Counted from the stretch's first letter, positions 8,538 through 18,585 are shown. The stretch: 64,000 bases of DNA from Vibrio artabrorum (GCF_024347295.1 NZ_AP025458.1:1302001-1366000), one strand, 5' to 3'. Notes: generated by a model not told the origin, from the letters alone. A program made the numbers and translations.

Positions 8538-10736
8538 ATGACGACTAAACCAGTATTGTTGACTGAAGCAGAAATCGAGCAGCTTCATCTTGAAGTGGGC
8601 CGTTCTAGCTTAATGGGCAAAACCATTGCAGCAAACGCGAAAGATCTAGAAGCATTCATGCGTTTACCTATTGATGTCCCAGGACATGGTGAAGCAGGGG
8701 GTTACGAACATAACCGCCATAAACAAAATTACACGTACATGAATTTAGCTGGTCGCATGTTTTTGATCACTAAAGAGCAAAAGTACGCAGACTTCGTTAC
8801 AGACTTACTAGAAGTGTACGCAGACAAGTACCTAACGTTTGATTACCACGTACAAAAAAACACCAACCCAACAGGACGTTTGTTTCATCAAATCCTGAAT
8901 GAACACTGCTGGTTAATGTTCTCCAGTTTGGCTTACTCTTGCGTTGCTTCAACATTGACACAAGAGCAGCGTGACAACATTGAGTCTCGCATTTTTGAAC
9001 CCATGCTAGAAATGTTCACCGTTAAGTACGCACACGACTTCGACCGTATCCACAACCACGGCATTTGGGCCGTCGCTGCTGTCGGTATTTGTGGTCTTGC
9101 TCTTGGCAAGCGTGAGTACCTTGAAATGTCAGTGTATGGCATTGACCGTAATGATACTGGCGGTTTCTTAGCGCAAGTTTCTCAGCTGTTTGCACCTTCT
9201 GGCTACTATATGGAAGGTCCTTACTATCACCGTTATGCGATTCGTCCAACGTGTGTGTTCGCTGAAGTGATCCACCGTCATATGCCTGAAGTGGATATCT
9301 ACAACTACAAAGGTGGCGTGATTGGTAACACAGTACAAGCGATGCTTGCGACGGCTTACCCGAACGGTGAATTCCCGGCTCTGAATGATGCTTCTCGTAC
9401 TATGGGTATCACAGACATGGGTGTTCAGGTTGCAGTCAGTGTTTACAGCAAGCATTACTCTTCTGAGAACGGCGTTGACCAAAACATTCTTGGTATGGCG
9501 AAGATTCAAGATGCAGTATGGATGCACCCATGTGGTCTTGAGCTATCTAAAGCCTACGAAGCTGCTTCTGCAGAGAAAGAAATTGGCATGCCTTTCTGGC
9601 CAAGTGTTGAATTGAACGAAGGCCCTGAGGGTCACAACGGCGCGCAAGGTTTTATCCGCATGCAGGATAAGAAAGGCGACGTTTCTCAACTTGTTATGAA
9701 CTACGGCCAACACGGCATGGGTCACGGCAACTTTGATACGCTGGGTATTTCTTTCTTCAACCGAGGTCAAGAAGTGCTACGCGAATACGGCTTCTGTCGT
9801 TGGGTGAACGTTGAGCCTAAATTCGGCGGCCGTTACCTAGACGAAAACAAATCTTACGCTCGTCAAACAATTGCACATAACGCAGTAACGATTGATGAAA
9901 AATGTCAGAACAACTTTGAGGTTGAGCGCGCGGATGCAGTACATGGCTTGCCACACTTCTTCAAAGTAGAAGACGAGCAAATCAATGGCATGAGCGCATT
10001 TGCTAACGATCATTACGAAGGTTTTGACATGCAACGCAGCGTGTTCATGCTTAACCTTGAAGAATTAGAATCTCCGCTATTGATCGATCTATACCGCTTA
10101 GATTCAGAAAAGGGTGGCGAAGGCGAGCATCAATACGATTACTCACACCAATATCAAGGTCAGATTGTTCGCACTAACTTTGAATACCAAGCAAACAAAG
10201 AGCTGAACACTTTAGGTGAAGACTTCGGTTACCAACACCTATGGAACGTGGCAAGCGGTGAAGTGAAGGGCACAGCACTGGTCAGCTGGCTACAAAACAA
10301 CACCTACTACACGTGGCTAGGCGCAACGTCTAACGATAATGCGGAAGTGATCTTTACTCGCACTGGCGCGAATGACCCAAGCTTCAACCTACGTTCAGAG
10401 CCTGCGTTTATTCTCCGCAGCAAAGGTGAAACAACACTGTTTGCTTCTGTTGTTGAAACGCACGGTTACTTCAACGAAGAATTCGAGCAATCAGTGAATG
10501 CACGTGGTGTTGTGAAAGACATCAAAGTAGTGGCTCACACGAATATCGGTTCGGTAGTTGAGATCACCACAGAGAAATCAAACGTGACAGTGATGATCAG
10601 CAACCAACTTGGCGCGACTGATAGCACTGAACACAAAGTAGAGCTGAACGGCAAAGTATACAGCTGGACAGGCTTCTACTCAGTAGAAACAACTTTAAAC
10701 CCAGAATTAGCAAGCACAGCAGAGCAGGGGAAATAA
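8538..10736 (+). CDS. PL17 oligoalginate lyase, first copy
   Basis: This is a 732-residue enzyme of polysaccharide lyase family 17, with an N-terminal alginate-lyase helical toroid and a C-terminal heparinase II/III-like beta domain. PL17 enzymes act as exolyases on alginate oligomers and release the unsaturated monomer. The catalytic Asn-His pair lies in NHG (residues 173-175) and the catalytic Tyr in YYMEGPYYHR (about 223-232). A second conserved Tyr/His region is 'FGGRYLDENKSY...AHNAVTID'. No signal peptide is seen, so it acts in the cytoplasm on imported oligomers. I chose ATG 8538 over a TTG 18 bp upstream because GAGGGTG is correctly spaced for it. Its stop is 2 bp before the next PL17 gene. 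It corresponds to the V. splendidus OalB/OalC group, but which of the two names applies I cannot say. Confidence 0.92.
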   Translation: MTTKPVLLTEAEIEQLHLEVGRSSLMGKTIAANAKDLEAFMRLPIDVPGHGEAGGYEHNRHKQNYTYMNLAGRMFLITKEQKYADFVTDLLEVYADKYLTFDYHVQKNTNPTGRLFHQILNEHCWLMFSSLAYSCVASTLTQEQRDNIESRIFEPMLEMFTVKYAHDFDRIHNHGIWAVAAVGICGLALGKREYLEMSVYGIDRNDTGGFLAQVSQLFAPSGYYMEGPYYHRYAIRPTCVFAEVIHRHMPEVDIYNYKGGVIGNTVQAMLATAYPNGEFPALNDASRTMGITDMGVQVAVSVYSKHYSSENGVDQNILGMAKIQDAVWMHPCGLELSKAYEAASAEKEIGMPFWPSVELNEGPEGHNGAQGFIRMQDKKGDVSQLVMNYGQHGMGHGNFDTLGISFFNRGQEVLREYGFCRWVNVEPKFGGRYLDENKSYARQTIAHNAVTIDEKCQNNFEVERADAVHGLPHFFKVEDEQINGMSAFANDHYEGFDMQRSVFMLNLEELESPLLIDLYRLDSEKGGEGEHQYDYSHQYQGQIVRTNFEYQANKELNTLGEDFGYQHLWNVASGEVKGTALVSWLQNNTYYTWLGATSNDNAEVIFTRTGANDPSFNLRSEPAFILRSKGETTLFASVVETHGYFNEEFEQSVNARGVVKDIKVVAHTNIGSVVEITTEKSNVTVMISNQLGATDSTEHKVELNGKVYSWTGFYSVETTLNPELASTAEQGK

Positions 10737-10738
10737 TA

Positions 10739-12907
10739 ATGAGCTATCAACCACTTTTACTTAACTTTGATGAAGCCGCAGAGCTTCGTAAAGAACTTGG
10801 CAAGGATAGCCTTTTAGGTAACGCACTGACTCGCGACATTAAACAAACTGACGCTTACATGGCGGAAGTTGGCATTGAAGTACCCGGTCACGGTGAAGGC
10901 GGCGGTTACGAGCACAACCGTCACAAGCAAAACTACATCCATATGGATCTAGCAGGCCGTTTGTTCCTTATCACGGAAGAAACAAAGTACCGTGATTACA
11001 TCGTTGATATGCTCACTGCATACGCGACGGTGTACCCAACACTTGAAAGCAACGTCAGCCGTGACTCTAACCCTCCGGGTAAGCTGTTCCACCAAACGTT
11101 GAACGAGAATATGTGGATGCTCTACGCTTCTTGTGCGTACAGCTGTATTTACCACACCATATCTGAAGAGCAAAAGCGTCTGATCGAAGATGATCTGCTT
11201 AAGCAAATGATCGAAATGTTCGTTGTGACTTACGCACACGACTTCGATATCGTACACAACCACGGCTTATGGGCAGTGGCTGCAGTCGGTATTTGTGGCT
11301 ACGCAATCAACGACCAAGAGTCGGTAGACAAAGCGCTTTACGGCTTGAAACTAGATAAAGTCAGCGGCGGTTTCTTAGCGCAACTTGACCAACTGTTTTC
11401 GCCAGACGGCTACTACATGGAAGGTCCTTACTACCACCGTTTTTCGCTACGTCCAATTTACTTGTTCGCAGAAGCGATTGAACGTCGTCAGCCTGAAGTC
11501 GGCATCTATGAATTCAACGATTCCGTGATCAAGACAACGTCTTACTCGGTATTCAAAACCGCATTCCCAGACGGTACATTGCCAGCTCTGAACGATTCAT
11601 CGAAGACAATCTCTATCAACGATGAAGGCGTTATCATGGCAACGTCTGTGTGTTACCACCGTTACGAGCAGACAGAAACTCTGCTTGGTATGGCGAATCA
11701 CCAACAAGATGTTTGGGTTCATGCTTCGGGTAAAACACTGTCTGACGCGGTTGATGCAGCTGACGACATCAAAGCATTCAACTGGGGCAGCCTGTTTGTC
11801 ACCGACGGCCCTAAAGGCGAAAAAGGCGGTGTGAGCATCCTTCGTCACCGTGATGAGCAAGACGGCGACCCTAAGACTGCAGATACCATGGCGTTGATCT
11901 GGTTTGGTCAGCACGGCTCAGACCACCAGTATCACTCTGCGTTAGACCACGGTCACTACGATGGTCTGCATCTAAGCGTATTCAACCGTGGCCACGAAGT
12001 GCTGCACGATTACGGCTTCGGTCGCTGGGTAAACGTTGAGCCTAAGTTTGGCGGTCGTTACATCCCAGAGAACAAGTCTTACTGTAAGCAGACGGTTGCT
12101 CACAACACAGTCACGGTTGATCAGAAAACACAGAACAACTTCAACACAGCATTGGCTGAGTCTAAGTTTGGTCAGAAGCACTTCTTCGTAGCAGACGACC
12201 AGTCTCTGCAAGGCATGAGTGGCACCATTTCTGAGTACTACACGGGCGTAGACATGCAACGCAGCGTGATTCTTGCTGATCTGCCTGAGTTCGAAAAACC
12301 GCTCGTGATCGATGTGTACCGCATCGAAGCTGACGCTGAGCACCAGTACGACTTACCTGTTCACCATTCTGGTCAGATCATCCGTACGGACTTTGATTAC
12401 CACATGGAAAAAACGCTTAAGCCGTTAGGTGAAGACAACGGTTACCAGCACTTATGGAACCTTGCTTCAGGCAAAGTAAACGAAGAAGGTTCTCTAGTAA
12501 GCTGGTTACATGACAGCAGCTACTACAGCCTAGTAACCAGCGCGAATGCGGGCAGTGAAGTGATTTTTGCTCGCACAGGGGCGAACGATCCAGATTTCAA
12601 CCTTAAGAGTGAACCAGCGCTGATCTTACGTCAGTCTGGTCAAAACCACGTGTTTGCTTCTGTACTCGAAACGCATGGTTACTTTAACGAGTCTATCGAA
12701 GCCTCTGTGGGTGCTCGTGGCCTAGTTAAATCAGTATCGGTTGTCGGTCATAACAGTGTCGGAACGGTTATTCGCATTGAGACGACTTCTGGTAACACTT
12801 ACCACTACGGTATTTCAAACCAAGCTGAAGACGCGCAGCAAGCCACTCACACTGTTGAGTTTGCGGGTGAGATATACTCGTGGCAAGGATCATTTGCTCA
12901 ACTGTAA
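10739..12907 (+). CDS. PL17 oligoalginate lyase, second copy
   Basis: This 722-residue PL17 paralogue of the preceding gene has the same motifs: GGYEHNRHKQNY near residue 57, NHG at 174-176 and YYMEGPYYHR at about 225-234. The C-terminal heparinase II/III-like domain is also present, and there is no signal peptide. It starts 2 bp after the upstream stop with AGGGG as ribosome-binding site, so the two genes form one transcript. The proteins are clearly related but diverged along their length, which suggests different oligomer preferences (for example mannuronate- versus guluronate-rich) rather than a recent duplication. That split is inference. It belongs to the OalB/OalC group of V. splendidus. 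Confidence 0.92.
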   Translation: MSYQPLLLNFDEAAELRKELGKDSLLGNALTRDIKQTDAYMAEVGIEVPGHGEGGGYEHNRHKQNYIHMDLAGRLFLITEETKYRDYIVDMLTAYATVYPTLESNVSRDSNPPGKLFHQTLNENMWMLYASCAYSCIYHTISEEQKRLIEDDLLKQMIEMFVVTYAHDFDIVHNHGLWAVAAVGICGYAINDQESVDKALYGLKLDKVSGGFLAQLDQLFSPDGYYMEGPYYHRFSLRPIYLFAEAIERRQPEVGIYEFNDSVIKTTSYSVFKTAFPDGTLPALNDSSKTISINDEGVIMATSVCYHRYEQTETLLGMANHQQDVWVHASGKTLSDAVDAADDIKAFNWGSLFVTDGPKGEKGGVSILRHRDEQDGDPKTADTMALIWFGQHGSDHQYHSALDHGHYDGLHLSVFNRGHEVLHDYGFGRWVNVEPKFGGRYIPENKSYCKQTVAHNTVTVDQKTQNNFNTALAESKFGQKHFFVADDQSLQGMSGTISEYYTGVDMQRSVILADLPEFEKPLVIDVYRIEADAEHQYDLPVHHSGQIIRTDFDYHMEKTLKPLGEDNGYQHLWNLASGKVNEEGSLVSWLHDSSYYSLVTSANAGSEVIFARTGANDPDFNLKSEPALILRQSGQNHVFASVLETHGYFNESIEASVGARGLVKSVSVVGHNSVGTVIRIETTSGNTYHYGISNQAEDAQQATHTVEFAGEIYSWQGSFAQL

Positions 12908-13046
12908 ATGATTGACACGCAAGTTGTTTAACGACGGCTTGTGTTGATGTGGAGCTTTGCGGGAACGAAGCATCACATTGAATTCAGTCGTGATTGCAAA
13001 ATTGTTCGTTGATACCCACAACGACTGAATACATCGGGAATAAGTT

Positions 13047-13083
13047 AAACCGAGTCACTCACTACGAGTTGCTCGGTTTTTTT
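13047..13083 (+). terminator. Intrinsic terminator of the PL17 operon
   Basis: The stem AAACCGAG/CTCGGTTT with a 17-base loop is followed by a T-run. It lies 140 bp past the second PL17 stop. The remaining intergenic sequence up to the GntR gene shows no clear operator match. Confidence 0.8.
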
Positions 13084-13211
13084 ATGTCTGAAAAGCATGA
13101 GTGGATAGATGGTGGGTATGTGTGCTCTTTGCTCAATTGGCTGTCGGTTGAAATACTGTTATAGTGAAACTTAAATCAAACAAAAACATAACATATAAAA
13201 TAAGTGAACTT

Positions 13212-13931
13212 ATGGTTACCACTTTTAATTCTATTTCGGGTTCGAAGCGCAGCCTGCACGTACAAGTAGCGCGTGAAATCGCTCGTGGAATCTTGTCTGG
13301 CGAATTGCCACAAGGTTCTATTATTCCTGGTGAAATGGCGTTGTGTGAACAGTTTAGTATCAGCCGAACGGCACTTCGCGAAGCAGTTAAACTATTGACC
13401 TCTAAAGGTCTATTAGAGTCCCGCCCGAAAATCGGTACTCGTGTAGTAGACCGTGCATACTGGAACTTCCTTGATCCTCAACTGATAGAGTGGATGGACG
13501 GCCTAACTGACATAGACCAATTTTGTTCACAGTTCTTAGGTCTTCGTCGTGCAATTGAACCTGAAGCGTGTGCACTAGCGGCAAAATTTGCGACGGCTGA
13601 GCAACGTATTGAGCTGTCGGAAATCTTTCAAAAAATGGTCGAAGTGGATGAAGCTGAAGTGTTTGATCAAGAGCGTTGGACTGACATTGACACTCGTTTC
13701 CATAGCTTGATCTTCAATGCGACAGGTAATGATTTTTACCTGCCATTCGGTAACATTTTGACGACTATGTTCGTTAACTTCATTGTGCACTCTTCTGAAG
13801 AAGGCAGCACATGTATCAATGAACACCGTAGAATTTATGAAGCAATCATGGCCGGTGACAGTGACAAAGCACGTTTAATGTCAACAGCGCACTTACAAGA
13901 TGCCAATCACCGCTTAGTACCGGTTAGTTAA
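13212..13931 (+). CDS. GntR-family (FadR/FCD) regulator of the alginate genes
   Basis: This is a 239-residue regulator. The N-terminal winged helix-turn-helix (residues about 10-75) shows the GntR pattern VAREIARGILSG, IPGEMALCEQFSISRTALREAV and LLESRPKIGTRV. It is followed by an all-alpha FCD ligand-binding domain with the FLGLRRAIEPEACALAA segment and metal-binding His/Asp positions (D..FH, H...AH). GntR/FCD regulators commonly sense sugar acids such as KDG-type intermediates. Its central position and the repeated 13-bp palindrome around the island suggest it represses these genes until an alginate breakdown product appears. That is inference. The ATG at 13212 is preferred to a GTG 48 bp upstream because the extra residues are outside the family pattern. 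No clear palindrome lies before its own start. Confidence 0.88.
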   Translation: MVTTFNSISGSKRSLHVQVAREIARGILSGELPQGSIIPGEMALCEQFSISRTALREAVKLLTSKGLLESRPKIGTRVVDRAYWNFLDPQLIEWMDGLTDIDQFCSQFLGLRRAIEPEACALAAKFATAEQRIELSEIFQKMVEVDEAEVFDQERWTDIDTRFHSLIFNATGNDFYLPFGNILTTMFVNFIVHSSEEGSTCINEHRRIYEAIMAGDSDKARLMSTAHLQDANHRLVPVS

Positions 13932-13982
13932 ACAGGGTTTTGAATCTGATTTGAGCCACTGACAGGCTTGTTTATACCATTT

Positions 13983-14011
13983 AAAAGGTATGCCACGCGC
14001 ATGCCTTTTTT
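13983..14011 (+). terminator. Intrinsic terminator after the GntR gene
   Basis: The hairpin AAAGGTATGC-cacgc-GCATGCCTTTTTT ends in six T, about 50 bp after the regulator stop. Confidence 0.82.
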
Positions 14012-14506
14012 GTTAAATATCTCCAAGGCTTTTCTTAGCCGAGTTTCCTCGTTATTAAACCCCTCACTCGCTTTAAGTGCTGGCTCCGCTTTGGTACCAA
14101 GCTGAATATTGAAGCGATGCAGTGTTAAAACAAGCATTTAATGCCGAAATCTCTAAGTATTATTGTCTGATTAATCGGGTGGGGGAGGTGTGGATGTAAG
14201 AGTCGTTGTTATTCTGCAAGGCTTGATCGCCATATGTGTTAGGTTTTCTTTACTATTAAGTTTTGGAATTACAATAATCGCCTTAAGTTATTGATTTTAA
14301 TTGATTCGTTTGTTTTTGTGGTTGGTTTTATGTTTGCCGATTTAAATCAGTAATGAATTGTCGATATTCCATCCTATGTCATATATATACTTAACTTAAC
14401 CTATTAAAATCAGATCATCATCACTTATTTAGATTATTGTACTACAAATGAGTCTTGATGTTTCCTATAGTATTTGTAACAAATTACTCCGGACAAAGGA
14501 TACACG
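14012..14506. other. Long upstream region of the second symporter
   Basis: About 495 bp without a gene that I can support. It holds operator site 4 and the presumed promoter. A minus-strand frame of 69 codons (13928-14137) overlaps the GntR terminator hairpin and is discussed as a doubtful ORF. Confidence 0.55.
14436..14448. promoter_or_regulatory. Predicted GntR/FCD operator, site 4
   Basis: ATTGTACTACAAA matches the palindrome consensus at 11 of 12 defined positions. It lies 58 bp upstream of the second symporter start. Confidence 0.65.
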
Positions 14507-16285
14507 ATGGAACTCAACACGATTATTGTCGGCATTTATTTCCTATTCTTGATTGCGATAGGTTGGATGTTTAGAACATTTACCAGCACTACAAGTGATT
14601 ACTTCCGCGGGGGCGGTAACATGTTGTGGTGGATGGTTGGTGCTACCGCCTTTATGACCCAGTTTAGTGCATGGACATTTACCGGTGCAGCAGGCAAAGC
14701 CTATAACGATGGGTTTGCTGTAGGGGTCATTTTCGTCGCCAACGCATTTGGTTACTTCATGAACTTTGCATATTTCGCTCCAAAGTTCCGCCAACTACGT
14801 GTAGTAACGGTCATTGAGGCCATTCGTATGCGTTTCGGTACGACCAATGAACAAGTCTTCACTTGGTCTTCAATGCCAAACAGTGTTGTTTCTGCAGGTG
14901 TATGGTTAAACGCACTAGCAATCATCGCTTCTGGTATTTTTGGCTTCGACATGACAGCAACAATCTGGATTACTGGTTTGGTTGTATTGGCAATGTCAGT
15001 AACCGGTGGTTCATGGGCGGTAATCGCATCTGATTTCATGCAGATGGTTATCATCATGGCGGTGACTGTGACGTGTGCTGTTGTTGCGGTTGTTCAAGGT
15101 GGCGGCATTGGTGAAATTGTGCATAACTTCCCAGTAGGGGACGGTGGTACTTTCCTTGCTGGTAATAATCTTAATTACCTCAGCATCTTCAGTATTTGGG
15201 CATTCTTCATTTTTGTTAAGCAATTCTCTATCACGAACAACATGCTTAACTCTTACCGCTACCTAGCGGCGAAAGACTCAAAGAACGCGAAGAAAGCGGC
15301 TCTATTAGCATGTGTACTCATGCTTGGCGGTGTCTTCATTTGGTTCATGCCTTCTTGGTTCATTGCCGGTCAAGGTGTCGACTTAGCTGCAGTTTACCCA
15401 GAGGCTGGTAACAAAGCTGGTGACTTTGCCTACCTATACTTCGTACAAGAGTACATGCCAGCAGGTATGGTTGGCCTTCTTGTTGCAGCGATGTTTGCCG
15501 CAACAATGTCTTCAATGGACTCTGGTCTAAACCGTAACTCAGGTATCTTTGTTAAGAACTTCTATGAAACGATTGTTCGTAAGGGCAACGCAAGTGAGAA
15601 AGAGCTGGTAACGGTTTCTAAGATTACTTCTGCCGTATTTGGTATCGCTATTATTCTTATCGCACAGTTCATCAACTCGCTTAAAGGTTTGAGCTTGTTC
15701 GATACTATGATGTATGTAGGCGCACTTATCGGCTTCCCAATGACAATTCCTGCATTCCTTGGCTTCTTCATTAAGAAGACTCCGGATTGGGCTGGTTGGG
15801 GTACGCTGGTCGTGGGTGGTTTTGTTTCTTACTACGTAGGTTTTGTTATTAACCCTGAGATGGTTTCGTCTATTTTTGGGCTAGAAGAGCTAACAAGCCG
15901 TGAATGGTCTGATGTTAAAGTGGCGATTGGTCTAGTCAGTCACATTGCTCTGACGGGTGGTTTCTTCATGCTATCTACTCTGTTCTACAAGCCATTAACT
16001 GAAAAACGTCAAGCAGATGTAGATAAGTTCTTTAGTAACCTAGAGACACCACTTGTCTCTGAGTCTGCAGAACAGAAAGTTCTAGATAACAAGCAACGTC
16101 AGATGCTTGGCAAACTTATCGCAGTAGCTGGCGTTGGTGTTATGCTGATGGCACTGCTTCCAAACCCAATGTGGGGGCGTTTCGTCTTCATCTTATGTGG
16201 TTTGATAGTGGGCGGCGTTGGTATGCTACTTGTCAAAGCTGTCGATGATGGCGGCAAGCAAGCAAAAGCTGCAACGCAAGGCTAA
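14507..16285 (+). CDS. Sodium/solute symporter (SSS family), second copy
   Basis: This 592-residue inner-membrane SSS transporter is closely similar to the product at 4050-5816. The shared parts are TSDYFRGGGNMLWWMVGATA near the N terminus, 'AAMFAATMSSMDSGLNRN' in the middle and the VDKFFSNLETPL segment near residue 510. The start has an AAGGA site. By its relation to the Toa symporters of V. splendidus and its place between the regulator and the PL15 lyase, it most likely imports unsaturated alginate oligomers or DEH with Na+. It has its own promoter region with an operator-like site and is followed by a terminator, so it is monocistronic. Substrate differences from the first copy are unknown. 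Confidence 0.9.
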   Translation: MELNTIIVGIYFLFLIAIGWMFRTFTSTTSDYFRGGGNMLWWMVGATAFMTQFSAWTFTGAAGKAYNDGFAVGVIFVANAFGYFMNFAYFAPKFRQLRVVTVIEAIRMRFGTTNEQVFTWSSMPNSVVSAGVWLNALAIIASGIFGFDMTATIWITGLVVLAMSVTGGSWAVIASDFMQMVIIMAVTVTCAVVAVVQGGGIGEIVHNFPVGDGGTFLAGNNLNYLSIFSIWAFFIFVKQFSITNNMLNSYRYLAAKDSKNAKKAALLACVLMLGGVFIWFMPSWFIAGQGVDLAAVYPEAGNKAGDFAYLYFVQEYMPAGMVGLLVAAMFAATMSSMDSGLNRNSGIFVKNFYETIVRKGNASEKELVTVSKITSAVFGIAIILIAQFINSLKGLSLFDTMMYVGALIGFPMTIPAFLGFFIKKTPDWAGWGTLVVGGFVSYYVGFVINPEMVSSIFGLEELTSREWSDVKVAIGLVSHIALTGGFFMLSTLFYKPLTEKRQADVDKFFSNLETPLVSESAEQKVLDNKQRQMLGKLIAVAGVGVMLMALLPNPMWGRFVFILCGLIVGGVGMLLVKAVDDGGKQAKAATQG

Positions 16286-16310
16286 TCATCGCAAAGGTCA
16301 TAAATAGAAT

Positions 16311-16345
16311 AATGCGACGAGCCGAGAGGACGTCGCATTTTTTTT
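16311..16345 (+). terminator. Intrinsic terminator after the second symporter
   Basis: The 9-bp stem AATGCGACG/CGTCGCATT is followed by eight T. Confidence 0.9.
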
Positions 16346-16437
16346 GCTCTACGAAACAGGCAAATTGTCAGGTGAATATATCTGACCTAAATCACGAAAA
16401 CTGTACAAATTGGTTCAATCGAATCGAAATACATCCA

Positions 16438-16450
16438 ATTGTCCTACAAT
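16438..16450. promoter_or_regulatory. Predicted GntR/FCD operator, site 5
   Basis: ATTGTCCTACAAT matches the consensus at 11 of 12 defined positions. It lies 56 bp upstream of the PL15 lyase start. Confidence 0.65.
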
Positions 16451-16506
16451 AGGATGTATATTATTGCTTAATTCCTTTCAATCAACTTGAAGATAAGTGA
16501 GTTAGA

Positions 16507-18585
16507 ATGAGCGACCAAAAATCTCTTGATGCAATCAGGAAGATGAAGCTGGAGAATGATACTTCAGCAGGTAATCTTGTAGACCTACTTCCTATCGAAG
16601 TACAGAAGCGTGACTTCGATCTATCATTCCTAGACAACTTGAGCGAAGCGCGTCCACGCCTTCTTGTTCAAGCTGATCAGTTAGAAGAATTCAAAGCGAA
16701 AGTGAAAGCCGATGAAGCTCACTGCATGTTTGATGATTTCTACAACAATTCGACGGTTAAGTTCCTTGAGACTGCTCCTTTTGAAGAGCCTCAAGCGTAC
16801 CCAGCAGAGACAGTAGGTAAAGCTTCTCTGTGGCGCCCTTACTGGCGTCAAATGTACGTTGATTGTCAAATGGCACTGAACGCAACACGCAACTTAGCGA
16901 TTGCTGGTGTGGTAAAAGAAGACGAAGTGCTCATTGCTAAAGCAAAAGCTTGGACTCTAAAGCTGTCTACGTACGATCCTGAAGGCGTAACTTCTCGTGG
17001 CTATAACGATGAAGCGGCTTTCCGTGTCATCGCAGCGATGGCTTGGGGTTACGACTGGCTACACGGCTACTTCACCGATGAAGAACGTCAGCAAGTTCAA
17101 GATGCTTTGATTGAGCGTCTAGACGAAATCATGCACCACCTGAAAGTGACGGTTGATCTATTGAACAACCCTCTAAACAGCCACGGTGTTCGTTCTATCT
17201 CTTCTGCTATCATCCCAACGTGTATTGCGCTTTACCACGATCACCCGAAAGCAGGTGAGTACATTGCATACGCACTCGAATACTACGCGGTACACTACCC
17301 ACCATGGGGCGGTGAAGACGGTGGTTGGGCTGAAGGCCCAGACTACTGGAACACGCAAACTGCATTCTTAGGCGAAGCATTCGACCTACTAAAAGCCTAC
17401 TGTGGCGTAGACATGTTCAATAAGACATTCTACGAAAACACCGGTGACTTCCCGCTTTACTGTATGCCGGTTCACTCTAAGCGCGCGAGCTTCTGTGACC
17501 AGTCGTCAATTGGTGATTTCCCAGGTTTAAAACTGGCTTATAACATCAAGCACTACGCAGGTGTTAACCAGAAGCCTGAGTACGTTTGGTACTACAACCA
17601 GCTTAAAGGTCGTGATACTGAAGCACACACCAAATTCTACAACTTCGGTTGGTGGGACTTTGGCTACGACGATCTTCGCTTCAACATCCTATGGGATGCA
17701 CCTGAAGAGAAAGCGCCATCGAACGATCCACTGTTGAAAGTCTTTCCAATTACGGGTTGGGCTGCATTCCACAACAAGATGACTGAGCGTGATAACCATA
17801 TTCACATGGTATTCAAGTGTTCTCCGTTTGGCTCAATCAGCCATTCTCATGGCGACCAAAACGCATTCACGTTGCATGCATTCGGTGAAACACTAGCGTC
17901 AATCACGGGCTACTACGGTGGTTTCGGTGTTGATATGCACACAAAATGGCGTCGTCAAACGTTCTCTAAAAACCTGCCACTATTTGGCGGTAAAGGCCAA
18001 TACGGCGAGAACAAGAACACGGGTTACGAAAACCATCAAGATCGCTTCTGTATTGAAGCGGGCGGCACTATCTCTGACTTCGACACTGAATCTGACGTAA
18101 AGATGGTTGAAGGTGATGCAACAGCATCTTACCAGTACTTCGTTCCTGAAATCGAATCTTACAAGCGTAAGATCTGGTTTGTTCAAGGTAAAGTATTCGT
18201 AATGCAAGACAAGGCAACGCTTTCTGAAGAGAAAGACATGACTTGGCTAATGCACACAACCTTCGCAAACGAAGTGGCAGACAAATCTTTCATTATTCGT
18301 GGCGAAGTGGCGCACCTAGACGTAAACTTCATCAACGAGTCTGCGGATAACATCACTGCAGTTAAGAACGTGGAAGGTTTTGGCGAAGTTGACCCATACG
18401 AGTTCAAAGATCTCGAGGTCCACCGTCATGTTGAAGTGGAATTCAAGCCTTCTAAAGAGCACAACATCCTGACGCTTCTTGTTCCGAACAAGAACGAAGG
18501 CGAGCAAGTTGAAGTGTCTCACAAGCTTGAAGGCAACACGCTACTGCTAAATGTTGACGGTGAAACGGTTTCAATCGAACTGTAA
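16507..18585 (+). CDS. oalA: PL15-type exolytic oligoalginate lyase
   Basis: This is a 692-residue cytoplasmic enzyme with a DUF4962/heparinase-type alpha toroid followed by a heparinase II/III-like beta domain. NSHG (224-227) and GGWAEGPDYW (272-281) carry the His and Tyr expected of PL15 exolyases such as Atu3025. A later 'SHSHGDQNAF' segment belongs to the heparinase II/III part. The reaction is stepwise release of unsaturated uronate from oligoalginate. V. splendidus has one PL15 (OalA) and two PL17 enzymes (OalB, OalC), and the same set is found here. I have not compared sequences directly, so the symbol is by family match. There is no signal peptide. The gene has its own promoter region with operator site 5 and its own terminator. 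Confidence 0.88.
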   Translation: MSDQKSLDAIRKMKLENDTSAGNLVDLLPIEVQKRDFDLSFLDNLSEARPRLLVQADQLEEFKAKVKADEAHCMFDDFYNNSTVKFLETAPFEEPQAYPAETVGKASLWRPYWRQMYVDCQMALNATRNLAIAGVVKEDEVLIAKAKAWTLKLSTYDPEGVTSRGYNDEAAFRVIAAMAWGYDWLHGYFTDEERQQVQDALIERLDEIMHHLKVTVDLLNNPLNSHGVRSISSAIIPTCIALYHDHPKAGEYIAYALEYYAVHYPPWGGEDGGWAEGPDYWNTQTAFLGEAFDLLKAYCGVDMFNKTFYENTGDFPLYCMPVHSKRASFCDQSSIGDFPGLKLAYNIKHYAGVNQKPEYVWYYNQLKGRDTEAHTKFYNFGWWDFGYDDLRFNILWDAPEEKAPSNDPLLKVFPITGWAAFHNKMTERDNHIHMVFKCSPFGSISHSHGDQNAFTLHAFGETLASITGYYGGFGVDMHTKWRRQTFSKNLPLFGGKGQYGENKNTGYENHQDRFCIEAGGTISDFDTESDVKMVEGDATASYQYFVPEIESYKRKIWFVQGKVFVMQDKATLSEEKDMTWLMHTTFANEVADKSFIIRGEVAHLDVNFINESADNITAVKNVEGFGEVDPYEFKDLEVHRHVEVEFKPSKEHNILTLLVPNKNEGEQVEVSHKLEGNTLLLNVDGETVSIEL

